Shown: one piece after another, positions 17,771-25,262 of the stretch
How the letters are laid out: each line of letters opens with the position of its first letter
How positions within the stretch are numbered: position 1 is the stretch's first letter
NCBI GenBank assembly: GCA_045565285.1
Contig: JBJLFR010000022.1
Span: 1 to 64,000 of the forward strand
Source of the DNA: CACIIZ01 sp045565285
Lineage (GTDB): Bacteria > Pseudomonadota > Alphaproteobacteria > Rhodobacterales > Rhodobacteraceae
DNA length: 64,000 nt
Direction of reading: 5' to 3'
Translations under genes and position numbers: made by a program
Notes under the pieces: generated by a model
What the model saw: the letters and a program-made list of their open reading frames with translations, nothing else
Database searches by the model: none
What the model was told of the DNA's origin: nothing

Positions 17771-18571
17771 TTAAGAATCTAATGGCAATAAAATTGGAAA
17801 CCAATCTGTTCTTAATTTATCCCCCTCATTCATATTATGATTAGGAAATGGTGGAGAGGTTTTTCCTGGTCTTTTCGTGTAACGAGCGTCATCTCCGATA
17901 AGCCTTAATGAAAATGCCCTTCTTCTTTTAGTTGTATTATTTCCCCTAGCGCCATGCAAAATTTCAAAATGAAAAGCGACAGCATCTCCTGGCTCCATTT
18001 GAAATTCTAATACATCCATATCTTCCAAATCAGGATCAGGAATAGGCAAATATTGATCAACTTGTTCATAAAAATTTTCTTTTGAAAGCCATTTAGTAGG
18101 TAATACTTGTTTACCCCATTTATGTGACCTAGCTACCATCCTTAGGGAAGATTCTTCAACAGGGTCTAAGGGAACCCAAAAACTAATAGTCTTTTTTCCA
18201 TTTACAAAGTAATAAGGACCATCTGAGTGCCATGGTGTATCTTTTGAAGTTCCTGGCTCCTTTACTAAAACATGATCATGAAAAAGTTGTACCGAATGCG
18301 ATTGCATCAACTGAGCAGCTGCATTAATGATTTCACTGTCAAATATGGTTTTTTTAAATTCTGGTATTCTTGTCCAATTACAGTAGTCATCAAAAAAACG
18401 ACCCCTTTCTTTTTGATGCAAATTTTCAGCTGCATATGGACTAGGATTATGCATGTTATATTCAACGCCTTTTCTTAAATTAACTACATGTTCTCTAAAT
18501 AGACTAGGAATGAATACAACACCTAATTCTTGGTAATCTTTAATCATTTCCTCTGTTATTATTTTACTCAT
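17771..18571 (-). CDS. Phytanoyl-CoA dioxygenase (PhyH) family protein
   Basis: The 266-residue protein is an Fe(II)/2-oxoglutarate dioxygenase of the PhyH family. The metal triad is visible as WHSDGPYYF (His-x-Asp) and the distal His in HFEILHGARGN, with RRRAFSLRLIGDD providing the 2-oxoglutarate-binding Arg. Bacterial members hydroxylate many small molecules, including ectoine and phosphonates, so the substrate is open. It is divergent from the cupin gene at 18693 across a 121-bp gap that must hold both promoters. Confidence 0.8.
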   Translation of the reverse strand: MSKIITEEMIKDYQELGVVFIPSLFREHVVNLRKGVEYNMHNPSPYAAENLHQKERGRFFDDYCNWTRIPEFKKTIFDSEIINAAAQLMQSHSVQLFHDHVLVKEPGTSKDTPWHSDGPYYFVNGKKTISFWVPLDPVEESSLRMVARSHKWGKQVLPTKWLSKENFYEQVDQYLPIPDPDLEDMDVLEFQMEPGDAVAFHFEILHGARGNNTTKRRRAFSLRLIGDDARYTKRPGKTSPPFPNHNMNEGDKLRTDWFPILLPLDS

Positions 18572-18692
18572 ATTTTTAAATAACTTTAAAAATTAAAATA
18601 AACATTTATTTCTTTTACTTTTAAACTATAATTTTTATGTCCAATTTAATAGCATAAAAAAATAATAAGTTTAAATAATATAGAATAAAATT

Positions 18693-19772
18693 ATGGAAAT
18701 TAGAGCTGAAATTTTATTACCAACTAAAGAATTAAGAGACGATATTCCATTTTATACAAATACTCTAAAAATGAAAATGGATATGATTTATCCAGCTGAT
18801 AATCCAACTGTTGCAGTTTTTTCAGGACATGGTATCCGAGTAAGGATTGATAAAGAAGCCAATGTTTCTCCGGGTAAATTAAGAATACTCTGTGAAAATC
18901 CTGATATTTTTTCAAAAGGAAAAAAGGTTCTAAAAGCACCTAATGAGACAATTATTGAAATTGATGAACTAAATCCGCCAATCATATTACCAACAACAAA
19001 ACATAGTTTTGTGGTGAGGAGATTAACTGATCAAGCACCATGGATTATTGGAAGAGCCGGTATGCAGTATAGGGATTTAATTCCTGATAGATTAGGAGGA
19101 TCTATAATTGCAAGCCATATAAGAATACCTGACGGTGGACCAGTACCCGATATGGTTCACTTTCACTCTGTAGGTTTTCAACTTATTTTTTGTTATAAAG
19201 GATGGGTAGATTTGGTTTATGAAGATCAAGGTGAACCTTTGAGGTTGTATGCAGGAAACTGTGTAATTCAACCACCTGAAATAAGGCATCAAGTATTATA
19301 TGCTAGCGATAACATTGAGGTTATTGAAATTGGTGTGCCTGCAGATCATATTACGACTATTGACCATGATATGAAATTACCAAATGATGTAATAAATAAA
19401 AACAGGAGGTTTAAAGGTCAAAAATTTGTGCACCATAAGGCTGAACAGGCACAATGGGAAAAATTTAGAGTTCCTGGTTTTATTTCAAGAGATACAGGGA
19501 TAGCAGAAAACACGCAAAACGTGGCTGGAGTTCATATTATCCGCCCCGAGAAAAACAAAAGTCCTGAAACTTATCATGACAGTGACATTTTATTCAATTT
19601 TGTGATGGAAGGAAGCATGATTTTAAGTGGAGAAGGGAAAGAACCCTTTAAGCTATCTCCTGGAGATGCATTTGTCATTCCTCCCAAAATGAAAACACAG
19701 TACAAGATGTTTTCTGAAGATTTAGAATTACTAGAAGTTTCATTACCTGGTAAATTTAAAACTTACTATTAA
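18693..19772 (+). CDS. VOC-like plus bicupin fusion protein
   Basis: The 359-residue protein has three parts. Residues 1-95 resemble a glyoxalase/VOC half (RAEILLPTKELRDDIPFYTNTLKMK). Residues 130-225 form a cupin with HFHSVGFQLIFCYKGWVDLVYEDQG and QPPEIRHQV, and residues 260-359 form a second cupin with YHDSDILFNFVMEGSMILSGEG and PGDAFVIPP. The first cupin keeps HxH and a later His; the second has lost some ligands. Such proteins are often dioxygenases or isomerases of small acids, but I cannot assign a reaction. It converges with the pirin gene. Confidence 0.7.
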   Translation: MEIRAEILLPTKELRDDIPFYTNTLKMKMDMIYPADNPTVAVFSGHGIRVRIDKEANVSPGKLRILCENPDIFSKGKKVLKAPNETIIEIDELNPPIILPTTKHSFVVRRLTDQAPWIIGRAGMQYRDLIPDRLGGSIIASHIRIPDGGPVPDMVHFHSVGFQLIFCYKGWVDLVYEDQGEPLRLYAGNCVIQPPEIRHQVLYASDNIEVIEIGVPADHITTIDHDMKLPNDVINKNRRFKGQKFVHHKAEQAQWEKFRVPGFISRDTGIAENTQNVAGVHIIRPEKNKSPETYHDSDILFNFVMEGSMILSGEGKEPFKLSPGDAFVIPPKMKTQYKMFSEDLELLEVSLPGKFKTYY

Positions 19773-19775
19773 TTT

Positions 19776-20687
19776 TCAATCATTGGGTTTTATAAAAGTC
19801 CCATTTTGCAGTTCTGAAAAAGCTTTCATTAATTCTTCTTTAGTGTTCATAACAATTGGACCATGCCACGCTACTGGCTCTTTGATTGGTTTGCCAGATA
19901 CTAAAAGAAACCTAACACCGAGTTCTCCACTTTTCACAGATATTGAGTCTCCAGTATCAAATCGAACTAAAGTTCTATTACCTGACATATCTCTTATATT
20001 TAATTCTTGACCATTGATTTCTTTTTCTACAAGAACTCCAATAGGGTCAGATGCATATTGAAAATTGGCAGATCCATCAAATACATATGCAAAAGTATTT
20101 TTATATGTATCCACTTCAATAAACTTTTGGATGTTAGGGGGGATATAAATATCTAAATATTGCGGTTCACATGCAATACCATCTACTGGGCCCTTTATGC
20201 CTTTATAGTCTCCAACTATTATTTTTATTTTAGAACCATCATTGTCTTCCAAATATGTTACATCCTTTGATGCTATATCTTGATATCTTGGAGCAATGAG
20301 CTTTTTGTCAGATGGAAGATTTGCCCAAAGTTGAAATCCATGCATTTGTCCTTTAGAATTACCTGATGGCATTTCTTGATGCATTATGCCTGATCCGGCA
20401 GTCATCCACTGAACATCACCACTTAATAAGTCACCCTCATTTCCGATACTATCTTTATGTTCAACTTTACCCTCTAGAACATAGGTTATAGTTTCAATAC
20501 CTCTATGGGGATGCCAAGGGAACCCTGCCATATAATCTTTAGGATTATCATTTCTAAAGTCATCAAGCATTAGAAAAGGATCGCTTTCCTTTGGGTCATT
20601 AAATCCAAATACTCTATGCAAATTTACTCCTGCACCCTCCATAGTAGGCTTGGCAAGAGTTTCTAATTTAACTGGTCTAAAAGTCAT
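19776..20687 (-). CDS. Pirin family protein
   Basis: The 303-residue bicupin has the pirin signatures PFLMLDDFRND, WHPHRGIETITYVLEG (metal-binding HxHxxxE) and GDVQWMTAGSGIMHQEMP. A C-terminal pirin domain covers about 180-290. Bacterial pirins bind one metal; some have quercetinase activity and others modulate enzymes such as pyruvate dehydrogenase. Nothing in the neighbourhood fixes its role. Length is normal. It stands alone on its strand, with the stop only 4 bp from that of the cupin gene. Confidence 0.88.
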   Translation of the reverse strand: MTFRPVKLETLAKPTMEGAGVNLHRVFGFNDPKESDPFLMLDDFRNDNPKDYMAGFPWHPHRGIETITYVLEGKVEHKDSIGNEGDLLSGDVQWMTAGSGIMHQEMPSGNSKGQMHGFQLWANLPSDKKLIAPRYQDIASKDVTYLEDNDGSKIKIIVGDYKGIKGPVDGIACEPQYLDIYIPPNIQKFIEVDTYKNTFAYVFDGSANFQYASDPIGVLVEKEINGQELNIRDMSGNRTLVRFDTGDSISVKSGELGVRFLLVSGKPIKEPVAWHGPIVMNTKEELMKAFSELQNGTFIKPND

Positions 20688-20793
20688 TTGTATCTCTTAT
20701 ATATCAATGAAGTCAATTAAGGTTATATTTAGAATATAATTTTTTTTTTAAAAGACAGGTCTTATAAATAATAAAAATTTTAAATCCTAATTA

Positions 20794-21111
20794 TTAATAT
20801 AAGATTTCATGTAGAACTACTATACCTCTATCGGCATTCACTATTGAGGGATTATCTTCATCATCTGGAATACCATTGAGTAGTTTTTGGCATGCAATAA
20901 AAGCCTTTTCGTCTTTATACGAATAATATATGCCAAGTCTATTATTTCCTTGCTTGTTCCATATTTGCGTTACAGTAAAAGAAAGTAAACCAGCTTTTTT
21001 AAATTGTTGTTTCATTTTATCAACATTGTTTTGAATTCTTTTTATTTCTGCCTCAAGGTGAAATTTAGATTGAAAATCTATTTGATTATAACTCATTAAT
21101 TTTGGTGTCAT
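20794..21111 (-). CDS. Hypothetical protein, 105 residues
   Basis: I do not recognise a family. The sequence is soluble, with a helical N-terminal half (QIDFQSKFHLEAEIKRIQNNVDKMKQQF) and a strand-rich second half (FTVTQIWNKQGNNRLGIYYSYKDEKAF) that would suit a dimeric alpha/beta-barrel protein. It ends RGIVVLHEILY. It lies between pirin and the haloalkane dehalogenase-like gene on the same strand. Low-GC codon use is like the neighbours, so it looks native. Confidence 0.55.
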   Translation of the reverse strand: MTPKLMSYNQIDFQSKFHLEAEIKRIQNNVDKMKQQFKKAGLLSFTVTQIWNKQGNNRLGIYYSYKDEKAFIACQKLLNGIPDDEDNPSIVNADRGIVVLHEILY

Positions 21112-21176
21112 TAGTTCCTCATATAGTTTTAATTATAAAAATAATTTCTTTAAGTCATCTAAACTCAAAATAAATA

Positions 21177-22082
21177 TTAATTCTTGGTAAATTTTATTAA
21201 TCGACTAGCTAAAAAGATACCTTCATCCTCCTGAAAAAAATGCCCGGCATTTTTTGTAATGAAATGATCCTGGCCAGAGGTACCTGGTATCTTCTGAATA
21301 AAAACTTTTTCTAAACCTTTCATAATAGGGTCCTTATCAGAGAAACATGTTAAAATTGGTTTTCTCAGTTTTATTAATTTTTCCCATGCTTTTTTTTGAT
21401 CATGATGAGCTGGGTCGTCAATAGAATCTGGAACTAATAAAGGAAATTGACGTGCACCAGATTTGTATTCTTCATCAGGAAAAGGAGCATCGTAAGCATT
21501 TATTTCATCCCTAGAAAGACCTTTAAATGTACCTCTATGAATTACATTTCCAATTTTAAACGTTTCTGAATTTTGACTATAGTTTCTCCACTTATAAAAT
21601 TCTGGACCCAAATTCTCGACACCAGTTGGGAAAGCTGTGTTACCTATCATTACTTTATTAAAAATTTTAGGTGACTCTACTAGTATTCTTAAACCAATCA
21701 GTCCTCCCCAATCCTGGCCAAATAATGCTGAATTCTTAATTTTCAATTGATTAAGAAATGAAGTTAGCCAACTTACATGAGATTTATAGGTATAATTATT
21801 TCTATCCTTTGGTTTATCACTTTTCCCAAAACCTATTAGATCAGGAGCTATAACTCTAAAACCATTACTTGAAAGAATAGGTATCATATGCCTATAAATA
21901 TAGGACCACGATGGTTCACCATGCAAAAGAATGATAGCCGGATCAGTTTTTTTTCCTTCATCAACGTAATGAATACGAAGAATACCTATTTCCTTATCGC
22001 GAATAGTAATATATTTAGGCTTAAAATTATAGTCTTTAAGAGATTTAAACCTAAATTCCTGAGTTCTTAAAAATAAGCTCAT
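21177..22082 (-). CDS. Haloalkane dehalogenase-like alpha/beta hydrolase
   Basis: The 301-residue hydrolase has the features of class I haloalkane dehalogenases (DhlA/DhmA): LLHGEPSWSYIYR with Glu56, the nucleophile elbow FGQDWGGLIGLR with Asp124 and the halide-binding Trp125, an acid near Asp249/Asp251 in CFSDKDP and the base His281 in KNAGHFF. The numbering of Glu56, Asp124 and Trp125 coincides with what I recall for DhlA. Such enzymes split halogenated alkanes to alcohols in the cytosol; physiological substrates in marine bacteria are uncertain. An epoxide hydrolase is the alternative, but the Trp after Asp argues for a dehalogenase. Confidence 0.8.
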   Translation of the reverse strand: MSLFLRTQEFRFKSLKDYNFKPKYITIRDKEIGILRIHYVDEGKKTDPAIILLHGEPSWSYIYRHMIPILSSNGFRVIAPDLIGFGKSDKPKDRNNYTYKSHVSWLTSFLNQLKIKNSALFGQDWGGLIGLRILVESPKIFNKVMIGNTAFPTGVENLGPEFYKWRNYSQNSETFKIGNVIHRGTFKGLSRDEINAYDAPFPDEEYKSGARQFPLLVPDSIDDPAHHDQKKAWEKLIKLRKPILTCFSDKDPIMKGLEKVFIQKIPGTSGQDHFITKNAGHFFQEDEGIFLASRLIKFTKN

Positions 22083-22116
22083 AATTCATTATTTTTTGTT
22101 TAATTAAAATTTAAAA

Positions 22117-22449
22117 TTAAGGTCTAGGTGGTTGAAAATTTACATTTTTGGCAATTTTTCTTACCTCTTCAATATCTAATGACTCCAATACATCCAACTT
22201 ACTTACAGTTCCAGCAGCTTTTGCCTTTAGATTCATTGCTGCAATCTGATTAAAGTTTTCTGCCTCTGTTTGCATAGTAAAATCATAAATACCTCTAGTA
22301 ATATTATAATTAATTAACTTTGCTCCAACACTTGAAGTGAGAATTTCCATAGCTTTTCTTCTGTCTGAGCTTCCTTCTACTAAACCTTCAGAACCTTTAT
22401 TAGAATAGGTACCTAGAATGATATATAATGTCATCATTTTTCCTTTCAT
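22117..22449 (-). CDS. GYD domain-like small protein
   Basis: The open frame reaches 22476, but the likely start is the Met at 22449 or shortly after (MKGKMMTLYIILGTYSN). TLYIILGTYSNKGSEGLVEG and the ending of a dimeric alpha/beta-barrel fold recall the GYD family (PF08734), whose members usually begin with a one-strand greeting of this kind. GIYDFTMQTEAEN matches the G-x-YD-x-V pattern that names the family. Function of the family is unknown. It is divergent from the DUF2652 gene. Confidence 0.6.
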   Translation of the reverse strand: MKGKMMTLYIILGTYSNKGSEGLVEGSSDRRKAMEILTSSVGAKLINYNITRGIYDFTMQTEAENFNQIAAMNLKAKAAGTVSKLDVLESLDIEEVRKIAKNVNFQPPRP

Positions 22450-22568
22450 AAATTTAAGATATTTGTAATCTTTCAACTATTATTTTTCAGTGAGTACTTA
22501 TATTATCTTTTATTTTATAATGTTTCAATTAAAGTAAGTTAAGGTTTTGTTACGCAAGGTTGATTTAA

Positions 22569-23318
22569 ATGAAAATTAATAAAGGATTTATCGTTGTAGT
22601 AGATATTAGCGGATATACTTCATTTGTTAAAGCACATAACGTCTCAAAAAATTCTAATTTATTTAAAAAATTTCTTGATAAAATTAATGATGGCCATGGT
22701 GAACTTATTATAAGTGATCTATTAGAAACAGTCATAAATGAGTTAGATGGAACCCTAACTATCAATAAACTTGAAGGAGATGCGGCATTATTTTACGCTT
22801 TACCAAAAAATACTAATGAATTTTCAATTAAACTAATAAAAAAATTATTAACAAGTATTGAGATATTTAATAATAGAATTGAAGAACTTTTATTTGTTCA
22901 ATCATGTCCATGTACTCCTTGTAATGACATGATAAATTTAAAATTAAAGTGTTTTGTTCATTATGGAGAATTCATTATAAAAAAAATTAGAAATTTTGAA
23001 GAGATTGCAGGACAAGATGTAATTATTCTTCATAGGTTAATGAAAAATTCGATCAGTAGTAATGAATATATTTTATTTACTGAAAAAGCCTCTAAAGTAA
23101 GTAGTCTTAAAAATTTGAAAAATTTAGAAAAAAGAAATGAAATTATAGATGATTTTGGAAAAATAAATATCCAAGTTTTCTATCCCTCAGGTAATCAAGT
23201 TGAATTTAGAAAACCCGATTTAAAATTTAAAATTAAGAATTTTTTTAAGATGCAGAAGTACTTTTGGAATAGAAAAAAAGAAAAAAACTTAAAAGAAAAA
23301 TACCTAGAGAATAATTAA
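22569..23318 (+). CDS. DUF2652 family protein (cyclase-fold-like)
   Basis: The 249-residue protein opens with KGFIVVVDISGYTSFVKAH, like class III nucleotide cyclase domains, and continues with KLEGDAALFYALP and CFVHYGEFIIKKI, the pattern of DUF2652. The first metal-binding Asp and the later acidic Asp of cyclases are present in outline, but the substrate-specifying residues are not clear, so enzymatic activity is doubtful. A Cys-rich turn, QSCPCTPCND, sits near residue 113. The C-terminal tail is strongly basic (Lys-rich). It stands alone and has a weak ribosome site. Confidence 0.65.
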   Translation: MKINKGFIVVVDISGYTSFVKAHNVSKNSNLFKKFLDKINDGHGELIISDLLETVINELDGTLTINKLEGDAALFYALPKNTNEFSIKLIKKLLTSIEIFNNRIEELLFVQSCPCTPCNDMINLKLKCFVHYGEFIIKKIRNFEEIAGQDVIILHRLMKNSISSNEYILFTEKASKVSSLKNLKNLEKRNEIIDDFGKINIQVFYPSGNQVEFRKPDLKFKIKNFFKMQKYFWNRKKEKNLKEKYLENN

Positions 23319-23370
23319 ATCCATAAGAAATAAAAAATATTAAAAAATAATCAAATGTTATGATTTTTAA

Positions 23371-23694
23371 TTAACCATCAGGATCTTGCATTTCCTCATT
23401 TGTAATATCATACATACTAACAAATCTTGGCATTTCGTTTGGCAATGTCATCATTAAAGAATTAAAGCCTGCTTTCTCAAGGTTTTCAAAAATTGCCTCC
23501 TCACTTTCAGCATACCAATGGCAGAAAAAAAAATCATCTTTTCCCATCCAGTGTTGAAGTGTTTCCGCTTTTTCACTTTTCAAAGCTTCAAAGAACATTT
23601 TGTCAGTCATTCCTTTAGTATTTTCTATCACAGTTTTTCTGGATTCGGGATTGTTCCAAGTATGAGTGCAAATGTAATGTTTTTTTTTGGACAT
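23371..23694 (-). CDS. Hypothetical protein, 107 residues
   Basis: I do not recognise this protein with confidence. It begins KKHYICTHTWNNPESRK and contains DDFFFCHWYAESEEAIFENLEKAGF, a layout seen in small dimeric alpha/beta-barrel proteins that bind metals or ligands (for example DUF4242-like families). It has several Trp, His and Cys residues but no signal peptide. It has its own promoter region in the 321-bp gap to the right. Confidence 0.5.
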   Translation of the reverse strand: MSKKKHYICTHTWNNPESRKTVIENTKGMTDKMFFEALKSEKAETLQHWMGKDDFFFCHWYAESEEAIFENLEKAGFNSLMMTLPNEMPRFVSMYDITNEEMQDPDG

Positions 23695-24015
23695 GATATT
23701 TACCTTATAAATTAAAAATAATTGTATGACTAACGAGTGGGTTAAATACAGGCTTCCAAGAAATATCTAGTATTTAAATTCTAAAGCAATTATTAAATAT
23801 TCTGTATTAATATTCTGTATTATTGGATAAAATTTTCTTTTAGTCAAAATTAACCCTTTTATTTGTAATATAACTCTATTATATCATGAAATGGCTGAGA
23901 AATTCTAACGTTATATGCGACATTTTTTCAAAGTTTAAAAAAGAATTTAGATGATAAAATCAAAAATTATTTTGAGAAGTTAAAAGTTAAGTTTAAAAAA
24001 TAAGGAGTATAAATA
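23695..24015. promoter_or_regulatory. 321-bp intergenic region with a 13-bp tandem repeat
   Basis: No convincing gene lies here; the only open frames are about 20 codons (one ATG at 23886 gives 22 codons). The gap separates divergent genes and must hold their promoters. ATATTCTGTATTA occurs twice in direct tandem at 23797-23809 and 23810-23822, spaced by about one and a quarter helical turns. This might be a binding site for a regulator acting on either gene. AAGGAG just before 24016 is a strong ribosome site. Confidence 0.45.
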
Positions 24016-24372
24016 ATGGACCAGAACTTAAGACAATCTATTCAAACTAACACCTTCTATTACTTTCTAATAGTAATGGTTCTCACCACCATAAGTCAAT
24101 TATCAACAATGATGGTGATAGTATTTGGTAATGTCACTGGAAAAGAATTATTAGTTGCAGCGTCAGTAGTGGGACCAACACTAATAGGTGCTTTTGGGAT
24201 AATCCGTCTTTTAACAAATTTTATGGTACTGATTAAAGATATGGATGAAAAAATTGCTACTACCAATTATGGGAAAGAAGTGCAAAATATCCCAATTCAT
24301 ATCTTAAGGTTTGTATTTTCAGGTATCTTTGTAATTGTTGCGATAATTCAATTAATTGCTATCTACAACTAA
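24016..24372 (+). CDS. Small inner-membrane protein, unknown function
   Basis: The 118-residue protein has three hydrophobic segments: about 15-37, 45-72 and 92-117, with a charged cytoplasmic-type loop IKDMDEKIATTNYGKE between the last two. No family is recognised. AAGGAG stands eight bases before the ATG and a stem-loop terminator follows, so it is a single-gene unit with strong translation signals. Confidence 0.6.
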   Translation: MDQNLRQSIQTNTFYYFLIVMVLTTISQLSTMMVIVFGNVTGKELLVAASVVGPTLIGAFGIIRLLTNFMVLIKDMDEKIATTNYGKEVQNIPIHILRFVFSGIFVIVAIIQLIAIYN

Positions 24373-24382
24373 ACCCATAACC

Positions 24383-24416
24383 GTGCGATCATCTTACAGT
24401 AGGTCGCACTTATTTT
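24383..24416 (+). terminator. Rho-independent terminator
   Basis: GTGCGA (24383-24388) pairs with TCGCAC (24404-24409), extended by a T-G wobble and a C-G pair to 8 bp, and is followed by TTATTTTTT. It lies 11 nt after the stop of the small membrane protein gene. Confidence 0.75.
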
Positions 24417-24488
24417 TTGTTTGAATTTTTTCTATAAACAAAGTCTAATTACGAAATGAATCGAGTCAATATTGAAGCAGGGTAACAA

Positions 24489-24713
24489 ATGAAAAATCAT
24501 ACGAAATCATATAATAATCAATATGAATATGAGGATGTTTACTTAGAAAATCTCGGTTCAAAAGAGTACTTTGAGTATTTGGTTAAATATTATAATTCAT
24601 GGAAAAAGTCTTCGCCATCGGAATTTAGTTATTTATTTGGTGAAAACAGAGAACCTGAAGAACTGGCATATTGCCAAATGGATAAAGAGGACAGACAAAA
24701 AGTATCCCATTAA
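24489..24713 (+). CDS. Small acidic hypothetical protein, 74 residues
   Basis: The protein is rich in Tyr, Glu and Asn (YNNQYEYEDVYLENLGSKEYFEYL) and soluble, with no recognisable domain. It starts 7 bases after a GCAGGG stretch that may serve as a ribosome site. It lies 20 bp before the DUF411 gene and may be co-transcribed with it. Codon use resembles the neighbours, so it is probably real, but confidence is limited by its length. Confidence 0.45.
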   Translation: MKNHTKSYNNQYEYEDVYLENLGSKEYFEYLVKYYNSWKKSSPSEFSYLFGENREPEELAYCQMDKEDRQKVSH

Positions 24714-24732
24714 ATACTCAAGTTAGATATAT

Positions 24733-25197
24733 ATGAAAAGAAGAACTTTTATATTAGCAACTATTTTTAGCCCTTTTTTAATTAATTCTAAATCTTACTC
24801 AATAGAATTAATTCCAATTCACGTATTTAAAGATCCTAATTGTGGGTGTTGTAATGAATGGATTAAAATTCTTAAGACTGAAGGATTCAATGTTACTTCA
24901 GAAAATATGTTTTCTACTGATTTAGTGCAATTTAAAATTAAAAATAATATACCTATTAATATGGTTTCTTGCCATACTGCAAAAGTTGATAATTATTTAA
25001 TTGAAGGTCACGTGCCTTCTTCCGATATTAAATCATTAGTCAAAAAAAAGATTGATGTAATTGGTCTTGCTGTTCCTGAAATGCCTTATGGTTCACCTGG
25101 GATGGGTCCTGAGCATAAAAGAGAAGCATACGATGTTTTTCTCATTAATAAAGATGGAACAACAACCATATTTAATAGCTATAATGCAAATGTTTAA
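24733..25197 (+). CDS. DUF411 family metal-binding protein
   Basis: The 154-residue protein has a signal-like N-terminus (MKRRTFILATIFSPFLI) and the DUF411 core: VFKDPNCGCCNEW with three Cys, the SCHTAKVDNYLIEGHVP segment with a further Cys and His, and GLAVPEMPYGSPGMGPEH rich in Met. These residues suit copper binding in the periplasm; many members sit beside copper-resistance genes. Here no such gene is next to it. A role in copper handling is inferred from the family. Confidence 0.82.
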   Translation: MKRRTFILATIFSPFLINSKSYSIELIPIHVFKDPNCGCCNEWIKILKTEGFNVTSENMFSTDLVQFKIKNNIPINMVSCHTAKVDNYLIEGHVPSSDIKSLVKKKIDVIGLAVPEMPYGSPGMGPEHKREAYDVFLINKDGTTTIFNSYNANV

Positions 25198-25262
25198 TTC
25201 CTATTTAACTTGCTGAAGTTTAGTTTAATTTGAAATTTGTTTAAATAAACTGGTAACTTAAA

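Noticed and set aside
17761..17783. 7-bp inverted repeat between the GAF operon and the PhyH gene
   Set aside because: Short, AT-rich and without a clear T-run in either direction; may be chance.
23886..23954. 22-codon open frame in the intergenic gap (starts MKWLRNSN)
   Set aside because: Too short, no ribosome site and no recognisable features.
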